Of a stretch of DNA of 6,366 nucleotides, positions 1 through 5,913 are shown piece by piece (the first letter of the stretch is position 1; each line of letters begins with the position of its first letter). This stretch comes from an uncultured Lachnospiraceae bacterium (GTDB lineage: Bacteria; Bacillota; Clostridia; Lachnospirales; Lachnospiraceae): contig CAMWWJ010000200.1 of assembly GCA_947177925.1 (NCBI GenBank), forward strand, positions 1-6,366. The letters run 5' to 3'. Below the pieces are notes generated by a model that worked only from the letters and a program-made list of their open reading frames with translations, did no database searches and had not been told where the DNA came from. A program made the position numbers and the translations under genes.

Positions 1-38
1 TTGCCGGGCTGTCTGTAAAAAATGCGGAATAGTAGTAA

Positions 39-149
39 CAGGTCTTCATCTTAGCATTTGTACGGGATTGTGCGTTATTCTTGCCTGCAGACGGGCGCCG
101 CATCAACGTGGGGGATGTGCTTATTTATCAGACACAGGATTTGGATTAG
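39..149 (+). other. Possible 3' tail or remnant of an upstream gene
   Basis: One frame stays open from 39 to a TAG at 147-149. Its last twenty or so codons read like real protein (ADGRRINVGDVLIYQTQDLD). Three stop codons in a row at 30-38 (TAG TAG TAA) close the same frame just upstream, and no start codon with a ribosome site is visible inside it. The frame starting at base 2 is open from the window edge to 169 and is cysteine-rich at its start (CRAVCKKCG), so the true tail could instead lie there. Either the upstream gene is frame-disrupted or this is chance. I do not recognise the family. Confidence 0.22.
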
Positions 150-169
150 AGGATGCGAAATCAATCTGA

Positions 170-206
170 AATGGAAGGCTCCTTGATTTTGCAGACTGCT
201 TCCATT
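170..206. promoter_or_regulatory. Inverted repeat spanning the purE promoter
   Basis: AATGGAAG (170-177) is matched by its exact reverse complement CTTCCATT (199-206), with 21 nt between. The right arm ends on the first base of the -10 box and the -35 box lies in the loop. This geometry suits a repressor operator. It is a poor terminator, because the loop is long and no T run follows. The repeat is seen directly; an operator role is inference, and I could not match it to a known regulator site. Confidence 0.35.
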
Positions 207-211
207 ATAAT
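183..211 (+). promoter_or_regulatory. Promoter of purE (sigma-A type)
   Basis: TTGATT (183-188) and a perfect TATAAT (206-211) are separated by exactly 17 nt, the best spacing for the housekeeping sigma factor. Transcription would start near 218, giving a leader of about 85 nt before the purE ATG at 304. No better promoter is seen between 1 and 303, so purE is probably transcribed from here independently of whatever lies upstream. Confidence 0.6.
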
Positions 212-303
212 AATGTGCATGAAAGGCTGCCGGCAAAGTGCTATTTCAATAAAGCGGCAATCAATAGAAACAAGGAAAAGCTGTTATAAGAAAGGATACA
301 ATT

Positions 304-792
304 ATGAAAACTGCAATTATTATGGGTTCTACCAGTGACTTGTCCAAAGTAGAGCCAGCTGTAGAGATTTTGAAAAAATATGGTGTGGAGGTTCAGGTAA
401 GGTGCCTGTCCGCCCACAGAGCGCATTTAGGGCTTTCGGAATTTGTAGAGGAATGCAATCAGAACGGAACCGAAGTGATTATTACGGCTGCGGGCATGGC
501 GGCTGCATTACCTGGTGTTGTGGCATCCCAGACAGTGCTGCCGGTTATCGGCGTACCCCTTTCCGGCTCTGTACTGGATGGTATGGATGCGCTTATGTCT
601 ATTGTCCAAATGCCCTCTGGAATCCCGGTTGCTACGGTTGCCATTAACGGCAGCAAAAATGCGGCTTATTTAGCGCTTCAGATTATGGCGGTAAAGCATG
701 AGGAGATTCAGAAACAGCTTTTGGCAGAAAGAAAAGGCATGGAAGAGGCTGCCATGAAAGCAAATGAAGAGGTCGTGGCAAAATTCCAGTGA
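304..792 (+). CDS. purE: 5-(carboxyamino)imidazole ribonucleotide mutase, class I PurE
   Basis: In de novo purine synthesis, PurE moves the carboxyl group of N5-CAIR to C4 to give CAIR, in the cytoplasm. The 162-residue length fits class I PurE (about 160-170 aa). Family motifs are clear: the phosphate-binding GSTSD loop (residues 8-12), SAHR (36-39) with catalytic His38, a glycine/alanine loop at 62-71, and SIVQMPSGIPVATVAI near 99-114. The loop reads AAALPG where most class I enzymes have AAHLPG, so Ala68 replaces a conserved histidine. SAHR is followed by AHLGL instead of the usual TP. The ATG at 304 is supported by AGAAAGG at 289-295, 8 nt upstream. The gene stands alone: no purK, purC or purD is visible, and a terminator follows. 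Assignment to PurE is firm. Normal activity is likely but the changed loop leaves some doubt. Confidence 0.96.
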   Translation: MKTAIIMGSTSDLSKVEPAVEILKKYGVEVQVRCLSAHRAHLGLSEFVEECNQNGTEVIITAAGMAAALPGVVASQTVLPVIGVPLSGSVLDGMDALMSIVQMPSGIPVATVAINGSKNAAYLALQIMAVKHEEIQKQLLAERKGMEEAAMKANEEVVAKFQ

Positions 793-860
793 AATATTGG
801 ATAAATAAGGATTATATTTAAATGAGCCTGTTTTATAAGAGGTAGTGGAAAGGCAGACGC

Positions 861-922
861 AAAAAAGGGATGAGGCGAATTCCATCTGAGACAATGTATG
901 GAATCCGTCTTCATCCCTTTTT
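861..922 (+). terminator. Rho-independent terminator after purE
   Basis: A long hairpin runs from six A's at 861-866 to five T's at 918-922. GGGATGA (867-873) pairs with TCATCCC (911-917), and the inner arm 874-885 pairs with 898-910 with one mismatch, one bulged T and G-U pairs. The loop is about 12 nt. A run of A on the left and T on the right means it could also stop transcription from the other strand, though no - strand gene is seen nearby. It separates purE from the sigma-factor unit. Confidence 0.87.
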
Positions 923-923
923 C

Positions 924-937
924 CTATAAATTTATAG
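924..937. promoter_or_regulatory. Perfect 14-bp AT-rich palindrome before the sigma gene
   Basis: CTATAAATTTATAG is its own exact reverse complement and starts two bases after the T run of the purE terminator, about 70 nt before the sigma-factor start. It could be an operator or part of a promoter for the sigma unit, since it contains TATAAA-like cores. No convincing -35 partner lies 16-18 nt upstream. A chance AT palindrome is a real alternative. Confidence 0.3.
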
Positions 938-990
938 TGTTTTTTAAAATCTTTGGCATCATTTGGATAAGAAATGCGTGTTATAAATGT

Positions 991-1000
991 AGGAGGTGAT
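991..1000 (+). promoter_or_regulatory. Full-length Shine-Dalgarno sequence fixing the sigma-factor start
   Basis: AGGAGGTGAT is a complete match to the 16S rRNA anti-Shine-Dalgarno end. It rules out the in-frame GTG at 996 and ATG at 999 as starts because both lie inside it. The in-frame ATG at 1008 follows after 7 nt. An ATG at 1004 in another frame lies even nearer. Confidence 0.8.
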
Positions 1001-1007
1001 GAGATGG

Positions 1008-1466
1008 ATGACAGTGGAAGAAATTGTCGAGAGTTACGCAGACATGCTTTATCGAATCTGTGTGGTGATTCTGTGCAATGAGCAGGATGCACAGGACGCA
1101 GTGCAGGAAACGTTTTGCAGGTATATGGAGCATTCGGCCAAATTCCACAGTAAAGAGCATGAAAAGGCATGGCTGATTAAAGTAGCAACCAATATATGCC
1201 GGGACATGCACAGAGGCAGACTGAGGCATCCCACATCGAACATAGATGACATTTCAGAGTATTGTGAAATGCCGGAGCAAAGTGAAGTATTAGCGGAACT
1301 TATGAAGCTGCCGGACAAATTAAAAGCCGTGATTTATCTGCACTATATTGAAGGGTACAAGACTACGGAAATCGCAAAACTCATGGGAGTCACCGTCAAT
1401 ACCATAAGGAAAAGGCTGCAGAGAGGAAGAGCCTGTTTAAAGATTTCTTTATCGGAGGATGAATAG
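1008..1466 (+). CDS. ECF-type RNA polymerase sigma factor (sigma-70 family)
   Basis: A 152-residue alternative sigma factor that directs core RNA polymerase to a small regulon, usually in answer to a cell-surface signal. Sigma region 2 spans about residues 5-70, with the core-binding stretch QDAQDAVQETFCRYME (27-42) and the -10-reading helix AWLIKVATNICRDMHR (54-69). After a short linker, region 4 spans about 95-147: LPDKLKAVIYLHYIEGYK, then the -35-reading helix-turn-helix TTEIAKLMGVTVNTIRKRLQ (119-138). The two-domain layout and size are those of ECF (group 4) factors. I chose the ATG at 1008 because earlier in-frame starts fall inside the ribosome site. The next gene, 53 nt downstream, encodes a one-pass membrane protein, the usual place for the cognate anti-sigma factor. 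I see no clear housekeeping promoter upstream; autoregulation is possible but unproven. Family is certain; target genes are unknown. Confidence 0.95.
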   Translation: MTVEEIVESYADMLYRICVVILCNEQDAQDAVQETFCRYMEHSAKFHSKEHEKAWLIKVATNICRDMHRGRLRHPTSNIDDISEYCEMPEQSEVLAELMKLPDKLKAVIYLHYIEGYKTTEIAKLMGVTVNTIRKRLQRGRACLKISLSEDE

Positions 1467-1519
1467 GAGCATGGAGTTGTGGAACGTGAAGTTTTATTGC
1501 CGGAAAGGAGTATGAGACA

Positions 1520-2743
1520 ATGAAGAAAGATGAGTTAAGGGATGCGGTGAAGGGTATCCATTTAGATGAGGAGGTAAAGAGGGATATGATTAAAAACATA
1601 AAAGAAGAAACGGGGAAAAAGCGAAGCCATGGAAAGGCTGCTAAATGGCAGAAAACAGCAGCGGCAGCAGCTATTGTGGTGGTGGCCGGGGGAGTCATTG
1701 CATTTCCGGCACGGGCATTTATAAGCTCTTATTTTATGAGTCCTGCTGTTCAGGTGCACATGGAGGATATAACAGAGGAAGAAAGCAAGAAGCTTCTGGA
1801 TGATATCGACAATCCGGATTATCATGCTGAGAGAGATGCTGACAGCTATTCCAGAGAGTATACTGCGGACGAAAAGGAAAGGATAAAGAATCTGTATCAG
1901 CAATACAAGCAGGGAGTCTTTCCAGAGAAGGAGCTGCAAATGGCTTACAGTGAAGAAGAGGCTGAACAGTATGAATTGTGCTATCTGGCAGATGGGTGTA
2001 GGTTTTGTCTTCCGGAAAGGGAGCTGACAGATGAAGAGATGTTGGAAATCATAGATTTTGACTTGAAAAGAGATTATGTGCTAAAGGAACGTCGTGAGGA
2101 ATGGTATGCAGATGAGCTTGCAAGCAAAAATGCCGAATTGGAAGCAATTATAGAAAATGGCGGCGTTACAGAGGAGAAGGCGATAGAAATTGCAAAGGGT
2201 TATTTGCAAGACATTTATGGCATTACGGAAGAGGGGTTGGATTTAGAATCTTTTTATCTAGAAGAAGGTTATATAGGAGAAGCTCGTTACTCAATAACAT
2301 GGTCTGATGCACCTTTGTATGAAGAAAACTATTCTTTTGATATTGCAGCAAGCGATGGACATTTGATTGATACAATGATTCTTGATGATGACTATTTGGA
2401 ACGGGAAGGAGTCAGGGCTGAGGAAGCAGAAAGCAAAATTCCTGAATTGCATGAAAAAGCAGTAGCTTTTATGAAGGAAAAGATGGGAATATCTTTTGAA
2501 CAAGAATATGTTCATTATAATATATATAACGACGATGGAATAACAGATAAAGGTGTAAATTTTATTTTTCCAAATAAAGACGGCGGTGTTTATATAGTGC
2601 AATACGTATGGGAGGGCGAATTTTCTAGGTATGTAGAGTTGAGTGATAAGGATATATCGGAATATGAGGATGGAAAAATAAGGTATGATGAGTTTAACGG
2701 GAAGTTATTAACCTCAACATTCAGGCAGTTAAATTCTAACTAA
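1520..2743 (+). CDS. Single-pass membrane protein, probable anti-sigma factor/sensor for the upstream ECF sigma
   Basis: A 407-residue protein with one transmembrane helix at about 46-68 (TAAAAAIVVVAGGVIAFPAR core). Positive charges before the helix (KKRSHGKAAKWQK) place the short N-terminus (1-45) inside the cell and residues 70-407 outside. The N-tail would be the sigma-binding part; it has no HxxxCxxC zinc anti-sigma motif. The external domain is very acidic and Tyr-rich. Residues about 140-190 hold a Cys cluster (C154, C160, C163) and LPERELTDEEMLEIIDF. Residues about 215-290 look PepSY-like (TEEKAIEIAKGYLQ, then two strands ending SFDIAASDGHLIDTM), and a further helix-strand unit follows at 305-375. 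The ATG at 1520 has AAAGGAG at 1504-1510. Gene order and topology support the anti-sigma role; direct sequence proof is lacking. The 3' part is visibly AT-richer than the 5' part. Confidence 0.78.
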   Translation: MKKDELRDAVKGIHLDEEVKRDMIKNIKEETGKKRSHGKAAKWQKTAAAAAIVVVAGGVIAFPARAFISSYFMSPAVQVHMEDITEEESKKLLDDIDNPDYHAERDADSYSREYTADEKERIKNLYQQYKQGVFPEKELQMAYSEEEAEQYELCYLADGCRFCLPERELTDEEMLEIIDFDLKRDYVLKERREEWYADELASKNAELEAIIENGGVTEEKAIEIAKGYLQDIYGITEEGLDLESFYLEEGYIGEARYSITWSDAPLYEENYSFDIAASDGHLIDTMILDDDYLEREGVRAEEAESKIPELHEKAVAFMKEKMGISFEQEYVHYNIYNDDGITDKGVNFIFPNKDGGVYIVQYVWEGEFSRYVELSDKDISEYEDGKIRYDEFNGKLLTSTFRQLNSN

Positions 2744-2813
2744 AAAGCCAAAGTTCTTCCATATTGGTACACATCTCATCTAATCAAAAAGCAATATAGC
2801 ATTTTATAAAGGG

Positions 2814-2856
2814 AAGCTGCCGCTTTCACGATAAAAAATCGTGAAGCGGTAGTTTT
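2814..2856 (+). terminator. Rho-independent terminator after the sigma/anti-sigma pair
   Basis: Arm 2817-2832 pairs with 2838-2852 over about 15 bp, with one bulged T and one G-U pair. The loop is five A's and TTTT follows at 2853-2856. Flanking AAGs could extend the stem into the T run. A second, outer pairing is possible between AAAGGGAAG (2808-2816) and CTTTCCCTTT (2869-2878), enclosing the whole hairpin and reaching into the next promoter. Confidence 0.82.
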
Positions 2857-2858
2857 CG

Positions 2859-2887
2859 TTGCGCTTCTCTTTCCCTTTGCGTATAAT
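2859..2887 (+). promoter_or_regulatory. Promoter of the 692-aa gene (sigma-A type)
   Basis: TTGCGC (2859-2864) and a perfect TATAAT (2882-2887) are 17 nt apart, beginning three bases after the upstream terminator's T tail. Transcription would start near 2894, about 30 nt before the ATG at 2924. It probably drives the 692-aa gene and, with no terminator between them, the two genes that follow. Confidence 0.65.
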
Positions 2888-2923
2888 CTTTCTTAAGGAG
2901 CATTCGCACGAAGGAGATGGAAT

Positions 2924-5002
2924 ATGGATACAAAAGCAAAAAAAATACTAAAAAAATATAAAGCATATAAGCAGACGCTTACCGAAGAGGAAATGCAGTA
3001 TGGTATCCGGCATGGGGTGCTGTTTCCACCAGGAAAAATGTCTCACAAGGAAGTGATTGCACAGGTAAAACAACTGGCAGATGAGATTTCGTTAGAAGAT
3101 ACGGTCCGGGCATTTTTACATAGCTTATCAACCGGCGAAAATCAGTATCGTACTGCTTTGGCAAGCCTTTTGTATGCAAAGGCCTTACCGGAGCATGAGC
3201 CTGTTTTATATGGCAGATATGAGCGGGATCAAAGATGTGCATATTGCGGCTTAAAGATGTCTGGAGAGCAAATGGAAGTGGAAATCAAAAATTCGGATTA
3301 CCAGGCATACCGTTATTTTCCGGATGGATATCAGGATATATGCAGGGCGGATTATGTATTGTTTGATTTACAACAGTTTCAGATGCTGCCAAAAGTTGAT
3401 TTTGTAAAGGAAGATATTCTTATCGTGAACCGGATATTTGGATTGGCGGAGGAACTGGCTGCGGGAAATAAAATCATTGCACTGCAGAAGCTGATCACTG
3501 CAGAGAAGGTGCTGAACGCCAATAAAAATGAAATCTATGTGATATTAGGTGTGCTTGCAGCCTGTGGAGCATTTGATACTCCGGAGCATAAAGGGTATGC
3601 AAAGGGCTTTGTCATGGATAAGGATAAAGAGTTTGTTTATGAATACGACTTGTTTTATCCGATGAATTTCTGGCGGGGAAAACACGGGATTGATTATAGT
3701 GCTGTCAGGAATATTTTTGAAAAAGTAACAGGAGATTTCTTAGATGAAAAGCATACGATTCGGGGAGAAGTCAATAGAGAAGTCAGAGCAAATACGAAAA
3801 AGAAGTCAAAGGCAGAGCAGTATTTCAAGGATGGGGAGTGTTGTATCCGCCTGACGAATGAGCAGCGATATTACTATGGACTATCTCCTGTGAATGAAAG
3901 CTGGGAAAAGGTTGTAAGATTTTCGGTAACCCATACCCTGTGTAAGCGCTCTATCATCTTTTTTGAAGGAAATACCATCAAAAAAATGATATTTGAAGAG
4001 AAATATATAGGGGAAGGAAATAAGCCTGTTCCAAAAATTTATTATCTGGAGTTTGATATGGAGGAACAGACAGAGAATCAGACTTTGCTGCTTCCCAAAA
4101 CCGGCAGGGGAAAAAAGAAGCCATGGACACCTTCCGGGCTTATGGTGCCTACCTATATGCGGGAGCAGCTGCATGTGAGCCTTAGAGATGATACCCATTG
4201 TGTTTCTTCCTTTAACAGTCAGAATGACCAGTACCTTCCTTTGCCCAAGGGAACCGTGCAGTCAGCAGAAGATTTTGAAAAATATACAGAGAAGTATATA
4301 GGGTCTTTACCAAAGGACTATGATCAGGTCATTACAGACTTTCATGAGAAGAAGAGAATTAGGGTGAAATTAAGAGCCGGAGATATTTTTCGGGTAGCCT
4401 TGTCTCCAACCACATATACGTATGCGCTCATACTTGGAATCGCACGGGAAGTAATCAAGTGGGATCGGATTCCTAAATCCCATCCCATGCACGGCATGAT
4501 GGCGCAGCCCATTTTGTTCAGGCAGTATCAGATTGTAACAGAGAATAAAAATATGACACCAGAAGAGCTTGAGGATATACCAATGTATCCCATGGATATG
4601 GCCCAGGACAATGAGGTGTTATGGGGCACCTATCCGATTATCGGACGGAAGAGGTTAGTGGAAAAGGATATTGATCTGGGGTTTGCATGTTCGAAAAAAT
4701 CAGGGGAAGTTTATTGGGGATTTAGCCATTTTTCGATAAACCCGGACATTTATCAGGATATGTTTGAAGGATATCACGGAGACTGGATGGATCATAGTTT
4801 TCTGACCTCCCTTGGAATTTCCATTCACGAAGAAATGAGTGAAGTGATAACCAGACAGATGGAATTGCGGAGACGGGTCTTGAAAGAACTTGGAATGCCG
4901 GAGAATGCTGCTTTAGATGATATAGCCAGCCGTTTTGGCGGTCCTACGAGGGCAGATTATATTGAATGGGTTTATGGAGAAAGCAGGCAAACAGTATTAT
5001 AG
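2924..5002 (+). CDS. 692-aa multidomain protein with Imm26-like C-terminal module
   Basis: A large cytoplasmic-looking protein with no signal peptide or membrane helix. Visible parts: a Lys-rich helical N-terminus (1-100); a segment with one CxxC pair (CAYCG, C105/C108) leading to FDLQQFQMLPKV; a helical stretch (165-215) ending in GVLAACGAFDTPEHKGY; a YPMNFWRGKHGIDY motif (245-258); a basic linker (288-297, NTKKKSK); a beta-rich part (300-440) containing LTNEQRYYYGLSPVNESWEKV and LLLPKTGRGKKK; and a module at about 478-600. The last opens with RVKLRAGDIFRVAL and ends with LWGTYPIIGRKRL, which resembles the Imm26 immunity family found beside polymorphic toxins. A helical tail follows. Other domains I cannot name. 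Imm26 proteins are normally short, so this long multidomain form is unusual. The ATG at 2924 has AAGGAG 7 nt upstream. Function is unknown; protection against a toxin is an inference from one module only. Confidence 0.92.
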   Translation: MDTKAKKILKKYKAYKQTLTEEEMQYGIRHGVLFPPGKMSHKEVIAQVKQLADEISLEDTVRAFLHSLSTGENQYRTALASLLYAKALPEHEPVLYGRYERDQRCAYCGLKMSGEQMEVEIKNSDYQAYRYFPDGYQDICRADYVLFDLQQFQMLPKVDFVKEDILIVNRIFGLAEELAAGNKIIALQKLITAEKVLNANKNEIYVILGVLAACGAFDTPEHKGYAKGFVMDKDKEFVYEYDLFYPMNFWRGKHGIDYSAVRNIFEKVTGDFLDEKHTIRGEVNREVRANTKKKSKAEQYFKDGECCIRLTNEQRYYYGLSPVNESWEKVVRFSVTHTLCKRSIIFFEGNTIKKMIFEEKYIGEGNKPVPKIYYLEFDMEEQTENQTLLLPKTGRGKKKPWTPSGLMVPTYMREQLHVSLRDDTHCVSSFNSQNDQYLPLPKGTVQSAEDFEKYTEKYIGSLPKDYDQVITDFHEKKRIRVKLRAGDIFRVALSPTTYTYALILGIAREVIKWDRIPKSHPMHGMMAQPILFRQYQIVTENKNMTPEELEDIPMYPMDMAQDNEVLWGTYPIIGRKRLVEKDIDLGFACSKKSGEVYWGFSHFSINPDIYQDMFEGYHGDWMDHSFLTSLGISIHEEMSEVITRQMELRRRVLKELGMPENAALDDIASRFGGPTRADYIEWVYGESRQTVL

Positions 5003-5057
5003 GGCTATTGAGATGATATGATGGTAGTGGAGAATGCAATAATAGGAATTTGTATTA

Positions 5058-5393
5058 GTGGTTATGGGTGTAAATAGAAAAGGAAGAAGAAGGATTGCAT
5101 ATAAAAATCAACCCTTTGTATGGTGGGTTGGTAAAAATAAAGATGATGAGGACAAAATATGGCTGAATATTGTTTCAGAGGATAAGAATATCGTCTTAGC
5201 GTACAGAGTCGGAGAAGGGGATTTCTTTGTGGTTAGCAAGGGAAGATGTTTTCAAGGGGAAAAAACATCAGGATGTTGGGAAAAATACTGGTATCCGATG
5301 AAAGAGCCGCCAATGGTGGTGACACCAGAGTTTGTTTGTGAGCTGATTGCGTGGGCGGTAGATGGAAAGGATGCAAAGAAGATCCGTATATGA
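5058..5393 (+). CDS. Small protein of unknown function, 111 aa
   Basis: A small basic, Trp-rich cytoplasmic protein without signal peptide or membrane helix. It opens with NRKGRRRIAYKNQPFVWWVG, continues through beta-type stretches (KIWLNIVSEDKNIVLAYRV; DFFVVSKGRCFQG) and ends in a helix (VTPEFVCELIAWAVDG). It resembles small hypothetical proteins common in Firmicutes, but I cannot name a family. The start is uncertain: GTG at 5058 lies 11 nt after a weak TAGGAA site and ATG at 5064 two codons later is equally possible. It begins 55 nt after the 692-aa gene with no terminator between, and the NUDIX gene starts about 33 nt after its end, so the three are probably one transcript. Coding is supported by continuous, well-formed protein sequence; function is unknown. 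Confidence 0.82.
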   Translation: MVMGVNRKGRRRIAYKNQPFVWWVGKNKDDEDKIWLNIVSEDKNIVLAYRVGEGDFFVVSKGRCFQGEKTSGCWEKYWYPMKEPPMVVTPEFVCELIAWAVDGKDAKKIRI

Positions 5394-5426
5394 AATATAT
5401 ATATTACATTTGAATTTGGAGTGAGC

Positions 5427-5861
5427 ATGATGGAAGTAAAATTTTATGAATCGGTTGAGGACTGCCTTTTGGAATTTGCAGTCATTCTTTCAAAATTTCA
5501 TGGAAAATGGGTGTTTTGCAAGCATAGGGAGAGAAATACATACGAAGTACCCGGCGGTCATAGGGAAGAAAATGAAAGCATATTGGAAACGGCTAAAAGA
5601 GAGCTGTATGAAGAAACCGGTGCGACAGAATTTGAAATTACCCCTGTCTGTATCTATTCCGTTACAGGGAAAAACAGAGTAAATGAAACAGGAGAAGAAT
5701 CCTTTGGAGCATTATATTTTGCGGATATTAAACAGTTTGAGAAAGAGTTGCACAGTGAAATAGAGAAAATTGAATTTTTTGAAGAAGTACCGGCAGATTT
5801 GACATACCCTCTCATACAACCTTTGTTGATGCAGGAATTTATGAGAAGGTCAAAAGCTTAA
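5427..5861 (+). CDS. NUDIX hydrolase, YtkD/MutT-like
   Basis: A 144-residue NUDIX enzyme that would cut a nucleoside diphosphate linked to another group, using Mg2+ held by the NUDIX box. The full 23-residue box is at 44-66: G44, E50, R58-E59-L60, E62-E63 and G65 all match the GX5EX7REUXEEXGU pattern. Before it lies GKWVFCKHRERNTYEVPGG, and after it FGALYFADIKQFEKE with EIEKIEFFEEVP, a layout close to my recollection of Bacillus YtkD, an 8-oxo-(d)GTP/NTP pyrophosphatase. Substrate cannot be read from the sequence. The GTG at 5421 overlaps the ribosome site TTGGAG (5416-5421), so the ATG at 5427 (5 nt spacing) or 5430 (8 nt) is the start. It sits 33 nt after the 111-aa gene and is followed by a terminator. 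NUDIX genes are common passengers, so a link to the neighbours' role is unproven. Confidence 0.93.
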   Translation: MMEVKFYESVEDCLLEFAVILSKFHGKWVFCKHRERNTYEVPGGHREENESILETAKRELYEETGATEFEITPVCIYSVTGKNRVNETGEESFGALYFADIKQFEKELHSEIEKIEFFEEVPADLTYPLIQPLLMQEFMRRSKA

Positions 5862-5873
5862 AGCAGAATTGGG

Positions 5874-5913
5874 GGAAATGGCCGCTTTTGCCAAAAGCCG
5901 GACTTTCCTTTTT
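5874..5913 (+). terminator. Rho-independent terminator after the NUDIX gene
   Basis: GGAAA (5874-5878) pairs with TTTCC (5904-5908). The inner arm CCGCTTTT (5882-5889) pairs with AAAAGCCGG (5893-5901) with one bulge, the loop is GCC, and TTTTT follows at 5909-5913. It starts 12 nt after the stop codon and would separate the NUDIX transcript from the kinase gene. Confidence 0.8.

Larger units (their letters stand above)
1..303. other. Gene-poor region upstream of purE
   Basis: No complete gene is visible here on either strand. The left part holds a possible 3' gene tail ending at 149. The right part holds the purE promoter, an overlapping inverted repeat and an 80-90 nt untranslated leader. 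I looked for a purine riboswitch in the leader and did not see the conserved core. The only leader structure found is a weak 5-bp TGCCG/CGGCA pairing. Open stretches such as the one starting near 153 have no ribosome site and run out of frame into purE, so I do not call them genes. Confidence 0.6.

Noticed and set aside
212..303. Purine riboswitch in the purE leader
   Set aside because: The conserved paired and loop core of the guanine/adenine riboswitch is not present; only a weak 5-bp pairing is seen.
402..647. 81-codon open frame on the + strand inside purE
   Set aside because: Lies wholly within purE in another frame, is Cys/Gly/Tyr-rich, and has no ribosome site.
670..1170. 166-codon open frame on the - strand across the end of purE and the start of the sigma gene
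   Set aside because: It runs through a strong terminator hairpin, overlaps two firm genes antisense, shows no family motifs and has no convincing ribosome site.
1471..1515. 14-codon frame (MELWNVKFYCRKGV) between the sigma and anti-sigma genes
   Set aside because: The AGGAG before it is only 1-2 nt from the ATG, too close to work well, and nothing else supports a peptide; kept only as a faint leader-peptide possibility.
1562..1939. 125-codon open frame on the - strand inside the anti-sigma gene
   Set aside because: Antisense shadow of a well-supported gene; low-complexity His/Cys/Ser-rich translation typical of noise.
822..3210. Exact 16-nt direct repeat ATGAGCCTGTTTTATA at 822-837 and 3195-3210
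   Set aside because: One copy is intergenic and the other in coding sequence, with unrelated flanks. No mobile-element or attachment-site features accompany it, so probably chance.
5003..5057. Separate promoter for the 111-aa gene
   Set aside because: Only weak TTGAGA and AATAAT-like boxes with poor fit; no terminator precedes them, so co-transcription is the simpler reading.
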